From positions 21,899,828 through 21,963,827 of the forward strand of contig NC_047065.1 of assembly GCF_902459465.1 (NCBI RefSeq): a stretch of 64,000 nt of DNA, in the 5' to 3' direction. Made by a program: the position numbers and the translations under genes. Of the stretch, positions 9,907 to 20,773 are shown piece after piece (position 1 is the first letter of the stretch; each line of letters begins with the position of its first letter). The notes below the pieces were generated by a model. The model was not told the DNA's origin and searched no databases. It worked only from the letters and a program-made list of their open reading frames with translations. Source of the DNA: Asterias rubens. Lineage: Eukaryota; Echinodermata; Asteroidea; Forcipulatida; Asteriidae.

Positions 9907-10607
9907 TATACATCTCTGATGTATGGAACCCAAGTCCACCCTCAGTGTTTAACTGTCCCACCAAACTTTCTCAATCGCATAATAGGCCTACTAAAAAGTA
10001 AAGTTTTGGGTAGTGATCTGTATTTTTTTCTTTTGCCATGAACAGGAGAGAGCACATTGACTTTCTAAGTTTTTCTCCAAATTTTATACGGAAGCTTGAG
10101 GGATAGGGTGCATCAGCTATCTGTGTAAGGTATACTTTGTGTTTTACTCCTCATTTATTTTTTTATATTAAGAGAAATAATTATTGTCACTCTTTTGTAG
10201 GGTTGCTTCTGAGTATACACAAATACATGTAAAAAGTAAATAAAAAGTTGTAGTTAAAATTGTTCTCATTTGCTTTTATTACAAAAACGTCAACGACCAC
10301 GTTAAAAGCCCCCCCCCCACCCCTTTTTAATCATGAGCCGTCTCCATCACCACAAAGGGTGTACCCCACTAAATAAACTCCCATAGCATACAGTGCAAAA
10401 TGCTGAATATTAAAAAATACATAGAAGTCTCACAGCTGTTTACAGACATTTACATTTCAGGTACTCTCGAACTTTTAGTCTTCTGCTCCTTTTAGTACGG
10501 GGAGTCCCCCGGGCCCGTCAGGCACCCCCCCCCCAAAAAAAAGCCAAAATAACCATACACAAGTGTAGTTTTTTCCAAACGTCCGAGCATCAATCTTGAT
10601 AATAGGA

Positions 10608-10909
10608 AGTGTCGGCGCCGAGCAGTAAAGAGCACCGAATTCAAACTCTGGTGTTTTCTGATTTTCAGAGTGTGGGTTCAAATCCCCAGCCGTGACACTT
10701 GTGTCCTTAAGCAAGACACTTAACCATTGCTTGGTCCTTCGGATGGGACGTTAAGCCGTTGGTCCCATGTGTTATGTAACGCATGTAAAAGAACCCAGTG
10801 CACTTATCTAAAAGAGAAGGGGTTCACCCCGGTGTTCCTGGTCCGATCGGCAGCAAATTGCGCCAGAGCACACTGTAAAGGGTGCTATCGGAATAAGGTC
10901 CCATAATTC
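10608..10909 (+). repeat. SINE-1, tRNA-like head, interrupted
   Basis: The head reads CCGAGCAGTAAAGAGCACCG and, at the B box, GTGGGTTCAAATCCCC, a tRNA-Leu-like order. The conserved body follows: GTCCTTAAGCAAGACACTTA, GGATGGGACGTTAAGCCGTT, GTTATGTAACGCATG, AGAGAAGGGGTTCACCCCGG. Its 3' part is displaced to 11616-11660 by the element at 10910. Confidence 0.7.
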
Positions 10910-11615
10910 TAGTCTGGTTCCCAGACCCAAAAATCTCCGACTAGGCTCTGTCGAATTTAGGGTCGATCCGGTATCACCCAAAATCACGTGACCAAAAAGG
11001 AGGAATTCCTCCTCTTTCAAAGTTATCCGAAATGTTCCGAACGTGTTGTCGTCAATATTCGGACAGTATCGTTGATGTTCGGTACGGACTCATAATGTCA
11101 GTCCTGTCGGCCGCCGTAGATCCAGGAGTTTTTATGCCAGTTATTGCCAATGCAGGTGTTGTGCCTAAATAAAGCGTTTGCAAAGCGATGCGACAAGTTC
11201 AAAATATGTAAACCTGGGAAATCGCTCCGGGATCTGGTAAATTTTGTCCTTTTTCTTCAATAAGGTGTTTTGACTTGAGTGTTCATTAGACATTGATTGA
11301 GGATTTAGTTTCATGATTTTTAAAAGTGGTAAAAATGGGGCAAAATCTGGTGACTAGCTGTCGAAATTATACGTGTTGAACCAGATTGTCATTAATTCAC
11401 GATCAAAATAATCTCGTAACCCTCCGGCCTGGCGGCCGTTGGGAGGAGGGTATCGTTATCGCAACTAGTAGTACGTACGTGCAGACATGGTTTCCCTGGA
11501 GATGACCCCCGACCCTGACAAGTTGCGTCATGCTCTATTTTTAACCGTGTGTGATACCAGACCTAAGATTTTTAACAAGAGACGTCAAGGAATCTTTGGT
11601 CAGGGAACCAGACTA
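10910..11615. mobile_element. 706-bp TAG...CTA element with 9-bp target duplication
   Basis: Ends TAGTCTGGTTCCC and GGGAACCAGACTA; CCATAATTC flanks both sides (10901-10909 and 11616-11624). It splits a SINE-1 whose 3' portion (AAACGTAGTCCCACATC ... GCAGGAAATACTGTA) continues after it. There is no transposase frame inside. Confidence 0.75.
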
Positions 11616-11624
11616 CCATAATTC

Positions 11625-13239
11625 AAACGTAGTCCCACATCTCGCAGGAAATACTGTATGACAGCGCCAGGAGCGTCACTGGTTGACAAACATGTGCGCT
11701 ATATAAGTAGCCATATATAAGTAGCTATATAAGTAGGCCCTCATGTGTCATCCAAAATACAAGTTGGAAGTCAACAACTCCCGGGTTAGCCTAAACGTCT
11801 GCGGTTATTCTTCGAGGCTCATGAATAACGCAAGAGAGCGGCCAAAAACCGGCGTGTAGTTTGACCTCTGTCGTTTCACATACGCAGCCAAATTCAATTG
11901 CGGACTTGAGAGCAGTGTCTGTTTGGGCATCTATGTCACTGCACGTGCATTGTATCCAATGGGAATCACTGGATCTAGCGGCAGCAATCTGTCTTTATCC
12001 TTGCGGATAAAGACAGGGGCCCAGTCTACCCTCGGGTTACAACTGGGCACAGTTTATACCACAACCAAAATATTTTGAGGATGCACACAATTATAATGAG
12101 CTCGACGCTCTGTTTTCTCCTTTTTTTTAGTGTGGTGCACCCCAAATCAGTATTGTTTTGTGACGTAGTAGTCGTGGTGCAAGACGCGCGCTGTGCGTGA
12201 AAAAAAACGAGAAACGTCTTGCACCAGAATTTGGTATTTGCAAATTTTGAGAATTGCATGCTCAAATCAATTTTTTCTTGTCAAAAACAAATTTTCTGAA
12301 ATGTAGGTCACTGTATTATTAAATATGTTATCGTGACGTTTGACCCAGTTTTTGAAATAATGTATCATTAAAAGAAATCAACGAAATAAAAATCACTTGA
12401 TAGAGCATGTCTTCCTCAATCAGAATCCACTAAGAAACAGTTTTCTCTTCAAAATTTACAACTTTATGATTATTTTTGTTCAAGTCACCATGATCTTTAT
12501 ATTGTTATCGTGACCTTTGACAATAAATACCCTGACCACGACACAATGCCCTGACGAATCCAAACTAATACTCGGGAAAAGAAATTAACAATCACCAATG
12601 ATTGAATGTTCCTTATTAACAAAGGTTGATAGACGTGGTTAGTGAAAGCTCCTCGTATTGATCCAAACCTTAATAGTGTATTATAAGGGTAGCGTTATAA
12701 GCGCCACACACGGGTGTCCTGTAGACTAGGTACCAAACACGTCAATAACATCTTTTGTTCGCGTACATTTCTCAGTAAGGCCCCTCCGACAAAAAGGACT
12801 TATTTAGAGTTCTGTCTTAAAAAACTAAGGAGGATGATTTTTTTTTCAACGACACATTAAGACAAAATGGCTGGGCTTTTTATAAAAAATATGTTTTCGT
12901 ATGAGATCGTGAAAGTAGTACCCTTTTTCTATGAAGAAAAACAAAATCGAGTGGGGGGGGGGGGGGTCGAGAAAGGGAAGAAAAAGGAGGCGGCCTAAAA
13001 AGGAAGCGGAAGGGGGGACGCTAAACATGTTATTTTTGTTGTTGGCCTAATCTCCGTTGGTTTACAATGGTTTCTTCCTCCGTGGGTGTACTTGCTTTGT
13101 GAACGTCTTCAGTAAACACCAACTAGAACTCTCAGTTTACCATCTTAGAATCATCACCCACAACATCGACATCCAGAGGAAAGAAGTGGACGTTTTCTTC
13201 AAGAGTCAACTAGAATTGGATGTGTTTTTTAAATTCACC
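11625..13239. other. Gene 3 upstream region
   Basis: Starts with the SINE-1 3' end. At 11699-11742, TATATAAGTAG repeats three times (a possible TATA-like site but 1.5 kb from the ATG). At 11945-12030, a hairpin TCTTTATCCTTGCGGATAAAGA is related to one at 8110-8140. At 12172-12226, GTGGTGCAAGACG pairs with CGTCTTGCACCA. No coding exon recognised; 12840-13050 shares GGCCT...AACATGTT text with 61000-61050. Confidence 0.4.
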
Positions 13240-13297
13240 ATGAATACCAAGATTGTGTCTCTCCTAGCTCTGGCGGCCCAGATATCCGTCGCATCAG
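13240..13297 (+). CDS. Gene 3 signal-peptide exon
   Basis: ATG in the context ttcaccATGA. It reads MNTKIVSLLALAAQISVASG, ending TCAG/gtaaaa in phase 1. The hydrophobic core is residues 5-13 and the small residues near VASG/A suit signal peptidase. The exon sits in a longer open frame starting at 13057, but the signal-like part begins here. Confidence 0.68.
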
Positions 13298-16200
13298 GTA
13301 AAACCATTTCCTTTAATCTTTTCTTTAAGATGCTTCGGTTAACCGAATTAGATTCGAGATTCCTTCATGGACGAGGTATAATTGAAGAAGGTACGAAGTT
13401 TCTTGTAAAGAAGGTACGAAGTGTCCAAAAGCACTTCGTATACCTTGCTAAAGGAACGCAATGGATACTTTAGAAATCAACATGCATTATAGGGCCTATT
13501 ATAAATAATGTCAAATTTACGTCTGTGTCTCAATGCTGATTTCAAAATTACTATCGTTTGTGAGTTTCTGAATTTCTTTATGGGAAGATCATCTAAACAA
13601 ACAAAGACAGCCATATACTGGTTGTCATGGGAATGCCCACCAGAGGGCGCTATGCTGGGACATGTGCCAGGTTTTGACATGTTCCGGGTTTCGAAGTTCC
13701 CAGTTTTGACATAATTATGCCAAGTAATCATTAAAATACTGCAGCTTCATGTTCAGTCGGCTTCATGTGCAGTCGGATTTTGTTGGGGGACTTTGTTTAA
13801 ACACCTGCAGCAGGCTTACAATTAATATAAATAATGTGCAATATGGCATGTATCTCCGTACGTTAAACAGCACCTGAAATTGTTTTCTGTTCAGACAAGA
13901 GCTAAGTGAAACAAATCCATACGATAGGGGACCTGTATTATTTTAGGTTTGGTATTTCTGACCAATTCTTATCCATGCGATCCAACAGAGTGCATTCATG
14001 TACGGTATCATTCATTATTGCTGGTGCAATAATAAATAACAATAATTATTGTATAAACTAATTATGCCGTAATAACCCGCACAGTCAGACAGGCACTAAA
14101 AAACCCAATCCAGGGCAGATAGATGAATTGGGTTTTCGCTGGAATAATTTTCACTAGAGTGAAAACCTCCCACATTGAAAACTGAAACTTTCTTCATTGT
14201 TCAAGTGTTCTCTCTATTGGGTTATATATTGGCAAGAGATTAGTGAGTAAATGTTATTTTCTTTGAGTCCTTATGGCCTCACAACCAAAACAAAGAAATA
14301 AATGCACTGCAAAAACGTTGGTCAAATCATTTGTTGGGCAAAGTAACTTCAACAATTATTGGTCGATAATTGGCCATCAAAACCAATTGGTTTTGGACAA
14401 ACATTTTGTTTGCCAATTTTTTGTTTAAAAAGCGGAACAAAATTTGGGCAAGTGTTGGGCAAATAATTCGTAATCTGAATTTATCATAACTGTTGGTTAC
14501 ACTTTTGTTTATTTATGGAGCAACTTTTTTGGTAATTTTAGTTAATTTCGATTGTTGGTTAAAATGATGCACATAAGTTGGTCAAAATCATCCGATCATG
14601 CGCACTACGATCAAAGAGTTGCCCAAAAGTTGGGCAAGGTATGAAAAAACATAACGATATTTTCCAACATGGCGAGTGGAGGAGTGGCTGTGACGAGCGG
14701 GGTTTCCAGTAGATATAGATCAAATTTGAAGGTTAATTTTCAACTAAATATGAAGTTGTGTTTTCTATTCAGTCGTACATAGTCGTGACAGTTGCAGAGG
14801 GAGCCACAAAGTGACACTACTGTTGAATTAGTTTCAGTTTTTAGTTTCAGTTTTTAGTTTCAGTTTTATCATGCCATTATGTGCAACGCCGGTTGTGGCA
14901 TGTATGCGTGTGCTTGCGCTGCAACTGTCACGACTGTGTACAACAACTGAACAGCAAACAAACTGAATTTTAGTTAAAAACTAACCTTCCAAACCATCTA
15001 CGAACCACTGAGCACCCTCTCGATTTTGAGAGAGATGCCAAGGCCTTGGAAGGTCACAGCTCACCACCGTTTGCCATCGTGGAAAATATATTTTCTACGC
15101 CTGCTTGTATGACGTATCACAGAAGAAACTGTAAATCAAAGGGTTAAATACATTCACCATTTACACCGAAAAGGGTTCAATCATTAATAAAATCATCGCC
15201 CAACTAGTGGGTTATTGATAATGTATTAAATACCCAGAAAATGGGTAAACAAAAAATTACCCAACTGTTGGTTATCAAAATATACCCAACTATTGATGAG
15301 GAAATATTACCCAATTAAACTGCGCCAATAAAGTATCTAGACACTTACAAATGGTCAGATATATCGGAACCTGAAATAGTATGCCAAAAAATAATTATTC
15401 ATTTCGAGTCACCGTTAATTTCTGCACATTTTGACACATCTTGTGTTGCGCTACGATGTTGTTTGGTGGATTTACGGGCACTTGAGTGGCTTAAGGTCGA
15501 ATTTCAAAAGTTGCAAAAGCCCCTATTCAAGCTAAATCGTTGTTTTGTGACGAGTAAGATCAGCGTTTCTTTTGCCCGCCTTTTATAAATGATTTTTTTT
15601 GGTCGCGTGTTGGATAAATCGTTTGCGATGAACATCAGCAATAGTTGTCAGTAACCAAGCAAAGGGGTCAAAGATGGGAGGCATACAACAATGGTAAGCA
15701 AGGAAAGGTGTTTCAAGATAAGATGGCTCAAAATGACCAAACAGGAAAGAGGACGGATCGTTGGTTTGATAGAAGCCGGTACGTCGATGCAAGCTGCAGC
15801 TCATCAGATAACAACGTCACCAGAGACGGTCAGTAAATGGTGGAATCGCTACCAAGCTCAGGGAAATGTGGACGACCTGCCAAGGAGTGGCCGTCCGAGG
15901 GTGACTTCTGCAGCAGAAGAAAGTGAACAAGTCCATCAAGCCTGACACCACTCTTGAGGGATTGCGACGCATCCTGATCGGTAAATGGCAGGGGATTGAC
16001 CAGGGACAGATCAGAGGTCTCATTGAGAGTATGAGAAGACGACTCCTTGGCGTTCAGGACAGTGTGATGGAGGACATACCAAGAATGGGGGACAGGATAT
16101 CAGCAGTTTTAAAGTTAAATATACGGCAATTAATTTCATGGTCATATAAACGAAACGAGTTTGTGTCTTTTGTCTTGATTTTGTCGGAGTGTGATGCTTA

Positions 16201-18377
16201 TGTGAGTTCCCTTCTGGAATTGGGGTGAATAGGGGCTTTTGCAACTTTTGAAATTCGACCTTAAGCCACTCAAGTGTCCATAAATCCACCAAACAACATC
16301 GTAGCGCAACACAAGATAAGTCAAAATGTGCAGAAATTAACGGTGAATAGAAACGAACAATTAATTTTGTGTATACTATTTCAGGTTCCGATAAATCTTA
16401 CCATTTGTAAGTGTTTAGATACTTTATTGGCGCAGTTTATTTGGCATTCAGAGTGCCTAACTTTGATGGGTAATATTTTGCCCAAAAGTTGGAGGAGTTC
16501 ACTATTCGCCCTTAATTGGGTAAAAAGTTGGGCATTTTTTACCCAATTTGTTTACAGTGTAGAACAAGAAAATAACCTATCAAAGCACCATCCCACAACA
16601 ACTGAGTTCCAATTTTCTCCTGAACACAATCAGAATATAGACGATGTGACCTATGTTTACATTCAAACCGCCCTCTTTCGACAAATTACTGGATACGTCA
16701 TGTTTCGCCGGGTAAAAAGACGCTTAGTCATGGTAAGATTGCATACACTTTCTAGTCTAGCTGGCTGCTAAAAACACAAAGGTTTTGCCCAGCGGTATGT
16801 GCGCAAATCATGTTATGGTTTTCGAGTGACGTCAGAGGTCACATCGTCTAGACTGATCGAGTTGAGTCGTTAAACCAACACACGATCAAAACTACTCAAA
16901 AGAGATACCACATTGTGTTACAGACCTGACACTTCAATGAGGCAACGGAGTTGACTGCTCTTTCCTCACACAGGTGCCCTTTTTTTTACCAACGAGAAAA
17001 TGCACTTGTGCCCTTGCCCTTTAAAGACAATGGACACTATTGGTATTACTCAAAATAATTATTAGCATAAAACCTTTCTTGGTGACGGGTAATGGGGAGA
17101 TGGTTGATGGTATAAAACATTGTGAGAAACGGCTCCCTCTGAAGTGCCACTGCCATAGTTTTCGAGAAAGGAGTAATTTTCCACGGATTTGATTTCGAGA
17201 CCTCAGATTTTGAACTTGAGGTCTCGAAATCAACCATCTACACGCATACAACTTTGTATTATTATCTCGCAAGTTCGATAACCGATTGAGCTCAAATTTT
17301 CACATGTTTGTTATTTTATGCTTATGTTGAGATACACCAACTGTGAAGGCTAGTCTTTGACAATAACCAAAAGTGTCCACTGCCTTTAAAGACAATGGAC
17401 ACTATTGGTAATTGTCATAATCCAGTCTTCTCACTTGGTGTATCTCAACATAATATGCATTAAATACCAAACCTGTGAAAATTTGAGCTCGGTTGGTCAT
17501 CGGAGTTGCGAGATAACTGTGAAAGAAAAAACACCCTTGTCACACGAAGTTGTGTGCTTTCAGATGCTTAAAGTCACCTGGAAATAGAATTTTTTTTCTT
17601 TCAAACATAAGAGTATATGCTTACGAACAATAAAATAATTTTTTTAGTAATTGTTTATATGTTTAAAAAATATATAAAGTTGTTTGGGGGGCTGACTCCG
17701 CCTACCCCTTTTGTGACGTCAATCGAGGCAGACTTTGCCTGCAATGCGTATAGTAAACACACGTGCAAAGTACATGTACGTCTAAGTCGTGAGTTGGTAC
17801 ATTTCAAAAAGTGTTTATCTGCATTCAGCAGCAATACACTTGGTCGGCATTGCCGGAAAAAACAACAACTCTTTTTTTGAAACGTACAAACTCACGACTT
17901 GGTTTTATCAACCTCTCCCCATTACCTTGTTACCAAGTGAAGTTTTATGCCGTGAGTTGTTTTGAGTTACTACCAATAGCTTATCCACTGCCTTTGTTAC
18001 CGCAATCAAACCTCTCTTAGAAAAAAAACAAAAAAAACGAATCATTATTTTGTTATTCCTGCACTATGAACATTACTAAGGTACTCTTTATTCTTCTACA
18101 TTTTACAGCACAGAATGGTCTACTCCAGTGGGGCATTGGGGTGATGGTTGCCATCATCCTGGGCATCGTGGTCGGTGCAATACTGATTTGTGTATGCTGT
18201 GGATGTATGTGTTATCACTGTTGCTGTAAGAGCTCTAAAACCACGAGTACTGTGGTAGTTGCAGCCGCACCACAACAGCCACAAACCCACGTGATCATGC
18301 ATGGGCAGCCCGGATACGGTCAGCAGCCGCCCGCGTACGGTCGGCCTCAGCAGAAACCTTACGGTGTGACGTATTAA
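13240..18377 (+). CDS. Gene 3: SP-TM mini membrane protein without ectodomain
   Basis: Exons 13240-13297 and 18109-18377 total 327 nt, 108 residues plus stop, joined in phase 1. I searched the 4.8 kb intron for the CUB hallmarks (LDC, ILLTFE, DYLE) and LDLa hallmarks (NNGRCI, DNCGD) and found neither; it is filled with repeats and a dead Tc1 element. The predicted mature protein has only about six residues outside (AQNGLLQ), then WGIGVMVAIILGIVVGAIL, CVCCGCMCYHCCCK and a tail of about 56 residues with PPAY (a PPxY motif) and YGQQ/YGRP repeats. If the splice is real, this is a membrane anchor and tail with no binding domain. The alternative is that the SP exon is used with another gene's exons. 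Confidence 0.7.
13298..15316. other. Gene 3 intron 1, left part
   Basis: No exon recognised. At 14300-14640, TTGGTCAAA/TTGGGCAAA-type short repeats recur (GTTGGGCAAAGT, AGTTGGGCAAGG), probably a decayed element. From about 15200 a CCCAACTGTTGGTT-type repeat begins that resumes after the Tc1 element at about 16445-16560, so the Tc1 copy is nested in it. Confidence 0.35.
15317..16438 (+). mobile_element. Internally deleted Tc1/mariner element
   Basis: Long inverted ends: AAACTGCGCCAATAAAGTAT at the left and TACTTTATTGGCGCAGTTT at the right, matching inward for about 210 bp. Inside are remains of a transposase (15691-16070) with the middle missing. About 1.1 kb; it lies in gene 3 intron 1. Confidence 0.8.
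15733..16070 (+). pseudogene. Tc1-like transposase, deleted and frameshifted
   Basis: The N-terminal part reads KMTKQERGRIVGLIEAGTSM, then AAAHQITTSPETVSKWWNRY and LPRSGRPRVTSAAEE, the paired helix-turn-helix region of Tc1 transposases and its GRPR-type linker. The frame stops at 15945. A shifted frame continues directly with the C-terminal piece WQGIDQGQIRGLIESMRRRL. The DDE catalytic core is absent, so it cannot be active. Confidence 0.75.
17021..17389. mobile_element. Family A, full copy
   Basis: TTAAAGACAATGGACACTAT to AAGTGTCCACTGCCTTTAA; central palindrome GATTTCGAGACCTCA ... TGAGGTCTCGAAATC intact. Confidence 0.8.
17386..17569. mobile_element. Family A, truncated, sharing TTAA with its neighbour
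   Basis: Begins TTAAAGACAATGGACACTAT on the TTAA that ends the previous element, in opposite orientation. It breaks off at GCTTTCAGATGCTTAAAG, exactly where the inverted-copy segment begins. Confidence 0.7.
17570..17809. repeat. Inverted-copy segment, partner of 5393-5640
   Basis: GTCACCTGGAAATA, GGGGCTGACTCCGCCTACCC and AAGTCGTGAGTTGGTAC are the reverse complement of the left copy. Its outer end TTTGAAACGTACAAACTCAC is echoed at 17877-17896. Confidence 0.75.
17903..17995. mobile_element. Family A, right-end fragment
   Basis: ATCAACCTCTCCCCATTACC to ATCCACTGCCTTTG; ends about 110 bp before the gene 3 TM exon. Confidence 0.6.
18109..18377 (+). CDS. Gene 3 TM/tail exon
   Basis: The acceptor is cattttacag/CA and the stop TAA is at 18375-18377. 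The membrane module is nearly identical to those of genes 4 and 6 (LLQWGIGVMVAII, YHCCCK). The tail holds GYGQQPPAYGRPQQKPYG. Beyond the stop, GYGQQP-like codons continue in another frame (see 18378-18502). Confidence 0.82.
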
Positions 18378-18502
18378 GTGAGAGCCATCAGACCGACCAT
18401 TCCGATAACGGTCAGCAACCCGATTACGGTCAGCAACCCGGTTACGGTCAGCAACCCGGTTACGGTCAGCAACCCGGTACCGGTTACGGTCAGCAGCCGC
18501 CC
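18378..18502 (+). pseudogene. Vestigial gene 3 tail coding repeats beyond the stop
   Basis: After the TAA, GGTTACGGTCAGCAACCC-type 18-mers repeat about four times. Read in frame 2 (for example from 18482) they give GYGQQP repeats, like the live tail, but the live frame is frame 0, so they are out of register. The run reaches CAGCAGCCGCCC at 18491-18502, where a foldback element is inserted. This looks like a longer ancestral tail cut off by a frameshift or stop. It could instead be 3' UTR that always had this composition. Confidence 0.5.
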
Positions 18503-18691
18503 TAGCCTTTAGCCAAGGCGCACGCGGCACACCGGATAGCACGCACAGCCCCAAAAAATGTAACGCACGAAAAAAGACTATCACCGCGAGGGCGAAGCCG
18601 CTAGCTCGCCGTGATAGTCTTTTTTCGTGCGTTACATTTTTGGGGTTGTGCGTGCCATCCGGTGTGCCGCGTGCGCCTTGACTAAAGGCTA
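18503..18691. mobile_element. 189-bp foldback element with 9-bp target duplication
   Basis: TAGCCTTTAG at the left is mirrored by CTAAAGGCTA at the right, and the two arms pair almost completely around a short GAGGGCGAAGCC loop. It is flanked by CAGCCGCCC at 18494-18502 and 18692-18700, a 9-bp target duplication. The insertion interrupts the vestigial tail repeats of gene 3. Rejoining the flanks reads GYGQQPPTYGQPQQP, so the target held a PPTY motif. Confidence 0.85.
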
Positions 18692-18700
18692 CAGCCGCCC

Positions 18701-18862
18701 ACGTACGGTCAGCCTCAACAACCAATGATGATGCTGCACTGGAGAAACCTTACGGTTTAACTTATTTTATGAGAGCGATCAGGACGACCATTAGAAACTC
18801 ATCAAGCCCGATTACGGTTGCACCCCGATTACGGTCAGCAGCCCGATAGTCTACAAACAATC
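18701..18862 (+). repeat. Second, decayed copy of the gene 3 tail end
   Basis: GAGAAACCTTACGGTTTAAC, TATTTTATGAGAGCGATCAG and GACGACCATT match CAGAAACCTTACGGTGTGAC, TATTAAGTGAGAGCCATCAG and ACCGACCATT around the live stop codon at 18350-18410. Further CCCGATTACGGTCAGCA repeats follow. This is a tandem duplication of the tail end and first 3' UTR bases. The second copy has TTT where the first has the TAA stop. Confidence 0.6.
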
Positions 18863-19139
18863 TAAACAAAGACATTGATCAGTCTGCATGTTCAATGCCG
18901 TCCATTTCACCAATCTCTTCCTAACTTAGGATTAAGCTTACAACTATAATATAAAGACGAAGTGAAGTTCCGTCACCCATTAGACGTTAGACCCATTTAA
19001 CCGATCCAAAGTTAGGTTTACACACAGAGCATGCACAGAGAAAGGGGTTTACTCGTCTTAATCCTAGCGTTTCGTGAGATCTAGCCCTATGGCTATCCGA
19101 AAGTGACGTGGGTAAAACAGTACCGCCACGTGAACACAA

Positions 19140-19145
19140 AATAAA
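19140..19145 (+). terminator. Possible polyadenylation signal, gene 3
   Basis: AATAAA about 760 bp after the gene 3 stop, and the first clean hexamer I see downstream of it. Use is inferred from motif and position only. Confidence 0.2.
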
Positions 19146-19345
19146 CCTCTCTCTTAATCGTGTACAATGTTGTACGTAAACGATAAATCCATACGTACAC
19201 GATAATGTAGATTAACGTTAACGTACACTATTGTGTTTATTCAAGTGGTGGCAGTACCCTTCAGAACAGAGCAGTGACGTCAGACTGTCCTTTTTTACGC
19301 AATAGAGGGGGTTTGTGGATATTGAACTTGTAACTTTTAGATATA

Positions 19346-19494
19346 GGGTGCGTTCGTTTAGCTCCCCTGGGTCGACCCCGATGTGTGGCGGGTTTTTTTC
19401 CAGGACGAACTTGGGTAATTATCTGCACACGTTCGTCCTGGGGAAAAACCGCCACACACCGGGGTCGACCTGGGGAAGCTAAACGAACGCACCC
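19346..19494. mobile_element. Family F foldback element
   Basis: GGGTGCGTTCGTTTAGCTCC is mirrored by AGCTAAACGAACGCACCC; close in sequence to 9755-9906. Confidence 0.8.
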
Positions 19495-19536
19495 ACTGTA
19501 GACCTTATCGCAAATAATACTCGGTACGCGCACAAT

Positions 19537-19607
19537 AGACGTGGAATGAGGTGCATGCTGTTCTAGCTAGCTATCAAATTTGGGAACTAGCTAGACCAGC
19601 ATGCACC
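19537..19607. repeat. Short perfect-arm hairpin
   Basis: GAATGAGGTGCATGCTG pairs with CAGCATGCACCTCATTC; the inner arms CTAGCTAGC/GCTAG pair as well. Confidence 0.7.
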
Positions 19608-20229
19608 TCATTCGACAGTTTGCGCTTGCGCAATGGTATTTGCGAAAAGGTATATTGTTTTATGTGTGACCCCTCCCTCATGATTACATATATTATAAAG
19701 CGGATTGATTAGTTCATCGTATAGGTATACTCAGTGATAAGTGTAATTGGTACCGGTGGGTCAATGTCTTCCCTTTTTGCAACGACAAAGTGGCATGCCG
19801 CATTTAAAGAGCACTGTTGATCCAGTGCATTTTTTATTCAGGTAAGAAACCTAAATTTAAATTGTAGCTTTTTTATTTGCGCTACGCATTCGACCTTCAA
19901 ATGAAACCATTTAGGTTGGTAAGACCATGTGTATTTCTTAATCTTCTGACCTGGATTATGTTTAAATTTTATAAAATTAATTGAGCATTTTAATTGTTTT
20001 TTTTTTGTCGTAATGAGGCTCACGGGACATGTGTTGCCTACATGATTTGTCTTTAAACAATTATGATAGAATACGTTTTAAAAAAAAAAACACGTTTTAA
20101 AACTTTATTTGGACGTGAAAACCGCATATTGATTTTTTAATCCGAGGTTTATCTTCTCCGCACTCTATTTTAAACAGTTTTTAAATGAGTATATTATTGT
20201 ATTTATGAGTTGTAGTCAAATTTATAGGC
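19608..20229. other. Unassigned intergenic DNA
   Basis: AT-rich, with poly-A and poly-T runs. Nothing recognised on either strand. Confidence 0.4.
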
Positions 20230-20382
20230 ATCCAATAGGAGACTTTCCAACGCTAGGTGGCAGCAGACATACCGGGTAAATTTCCATTGTTTACGTAGTT
20301 CTGAACATGCGCATAATTCTGAGAACAATGGATTTACCCGGTAAGTCTGCTGCCCTCTATCGTCCCAGAAAGTCTCCCATTG
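20230..20382. mobile_element. Family E element
   Basis: CCAATAGGAGACTTTCC ... AGTCTCCCATTG; near-identical to the nested copy at 9200-9352. Confidence 0.8.
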
Positions 20383-20773
20383 TGCACATCAATTTTATGT
20401 TTTTGTGTTTGACTATTTAAAACGTTTTCGTCTGCGGAGTAAAGGAACAATGCCTGTAGATTTTCTAATAAAATATATAACCAACTTGTTGTATCCTTTT
20501 GTTTCAATTTTCTTCGTTGGTTTTAAAACTAAAGTGTCAGTAGCACAGTCATGAAATTAACAAGTAATAAGTAGAAAGCTAGAGTTTTTTATGGAGAATT
20601 TTGTTTTATTTACGGTTAGTTAACTTTTATTTGGCCCGCATTTTGGTAGGCAGTTTGACCAACCCCGTGATCATTCAGAATCAGTGGGGAAACAGAATCT
20701 CATGCCACAAACGATCTCACAGAGCAGCTTGCAGCACGAGCATAGGTACATCACGTTTTTTTTTTAAATTTCA

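Noticed and set aside
10608-10700. Possible tRNA-Leu
   Set aside because: The A- and B-box order is tRNA-like but the sequence runs on into a SINE body shared with 1305, 1640 and 3450.
13298-18108. A hidden CUB or LDLa exon in gene 3
   Set aside because: Checked for LDC, ILLTFE, DYLE, NGRCI and DNCGD patterns in the sense frames; none found. The same holds for 24632-28442 and 40820-43315.
18120-18725. 201-aa minus-strand ORF, the longest in the window
   Set aside because: It is the antisense of the gene 3 TM exon and of the foldback element; its DRNRVADRNR repeats are the reverse of the GYGQQP codons.
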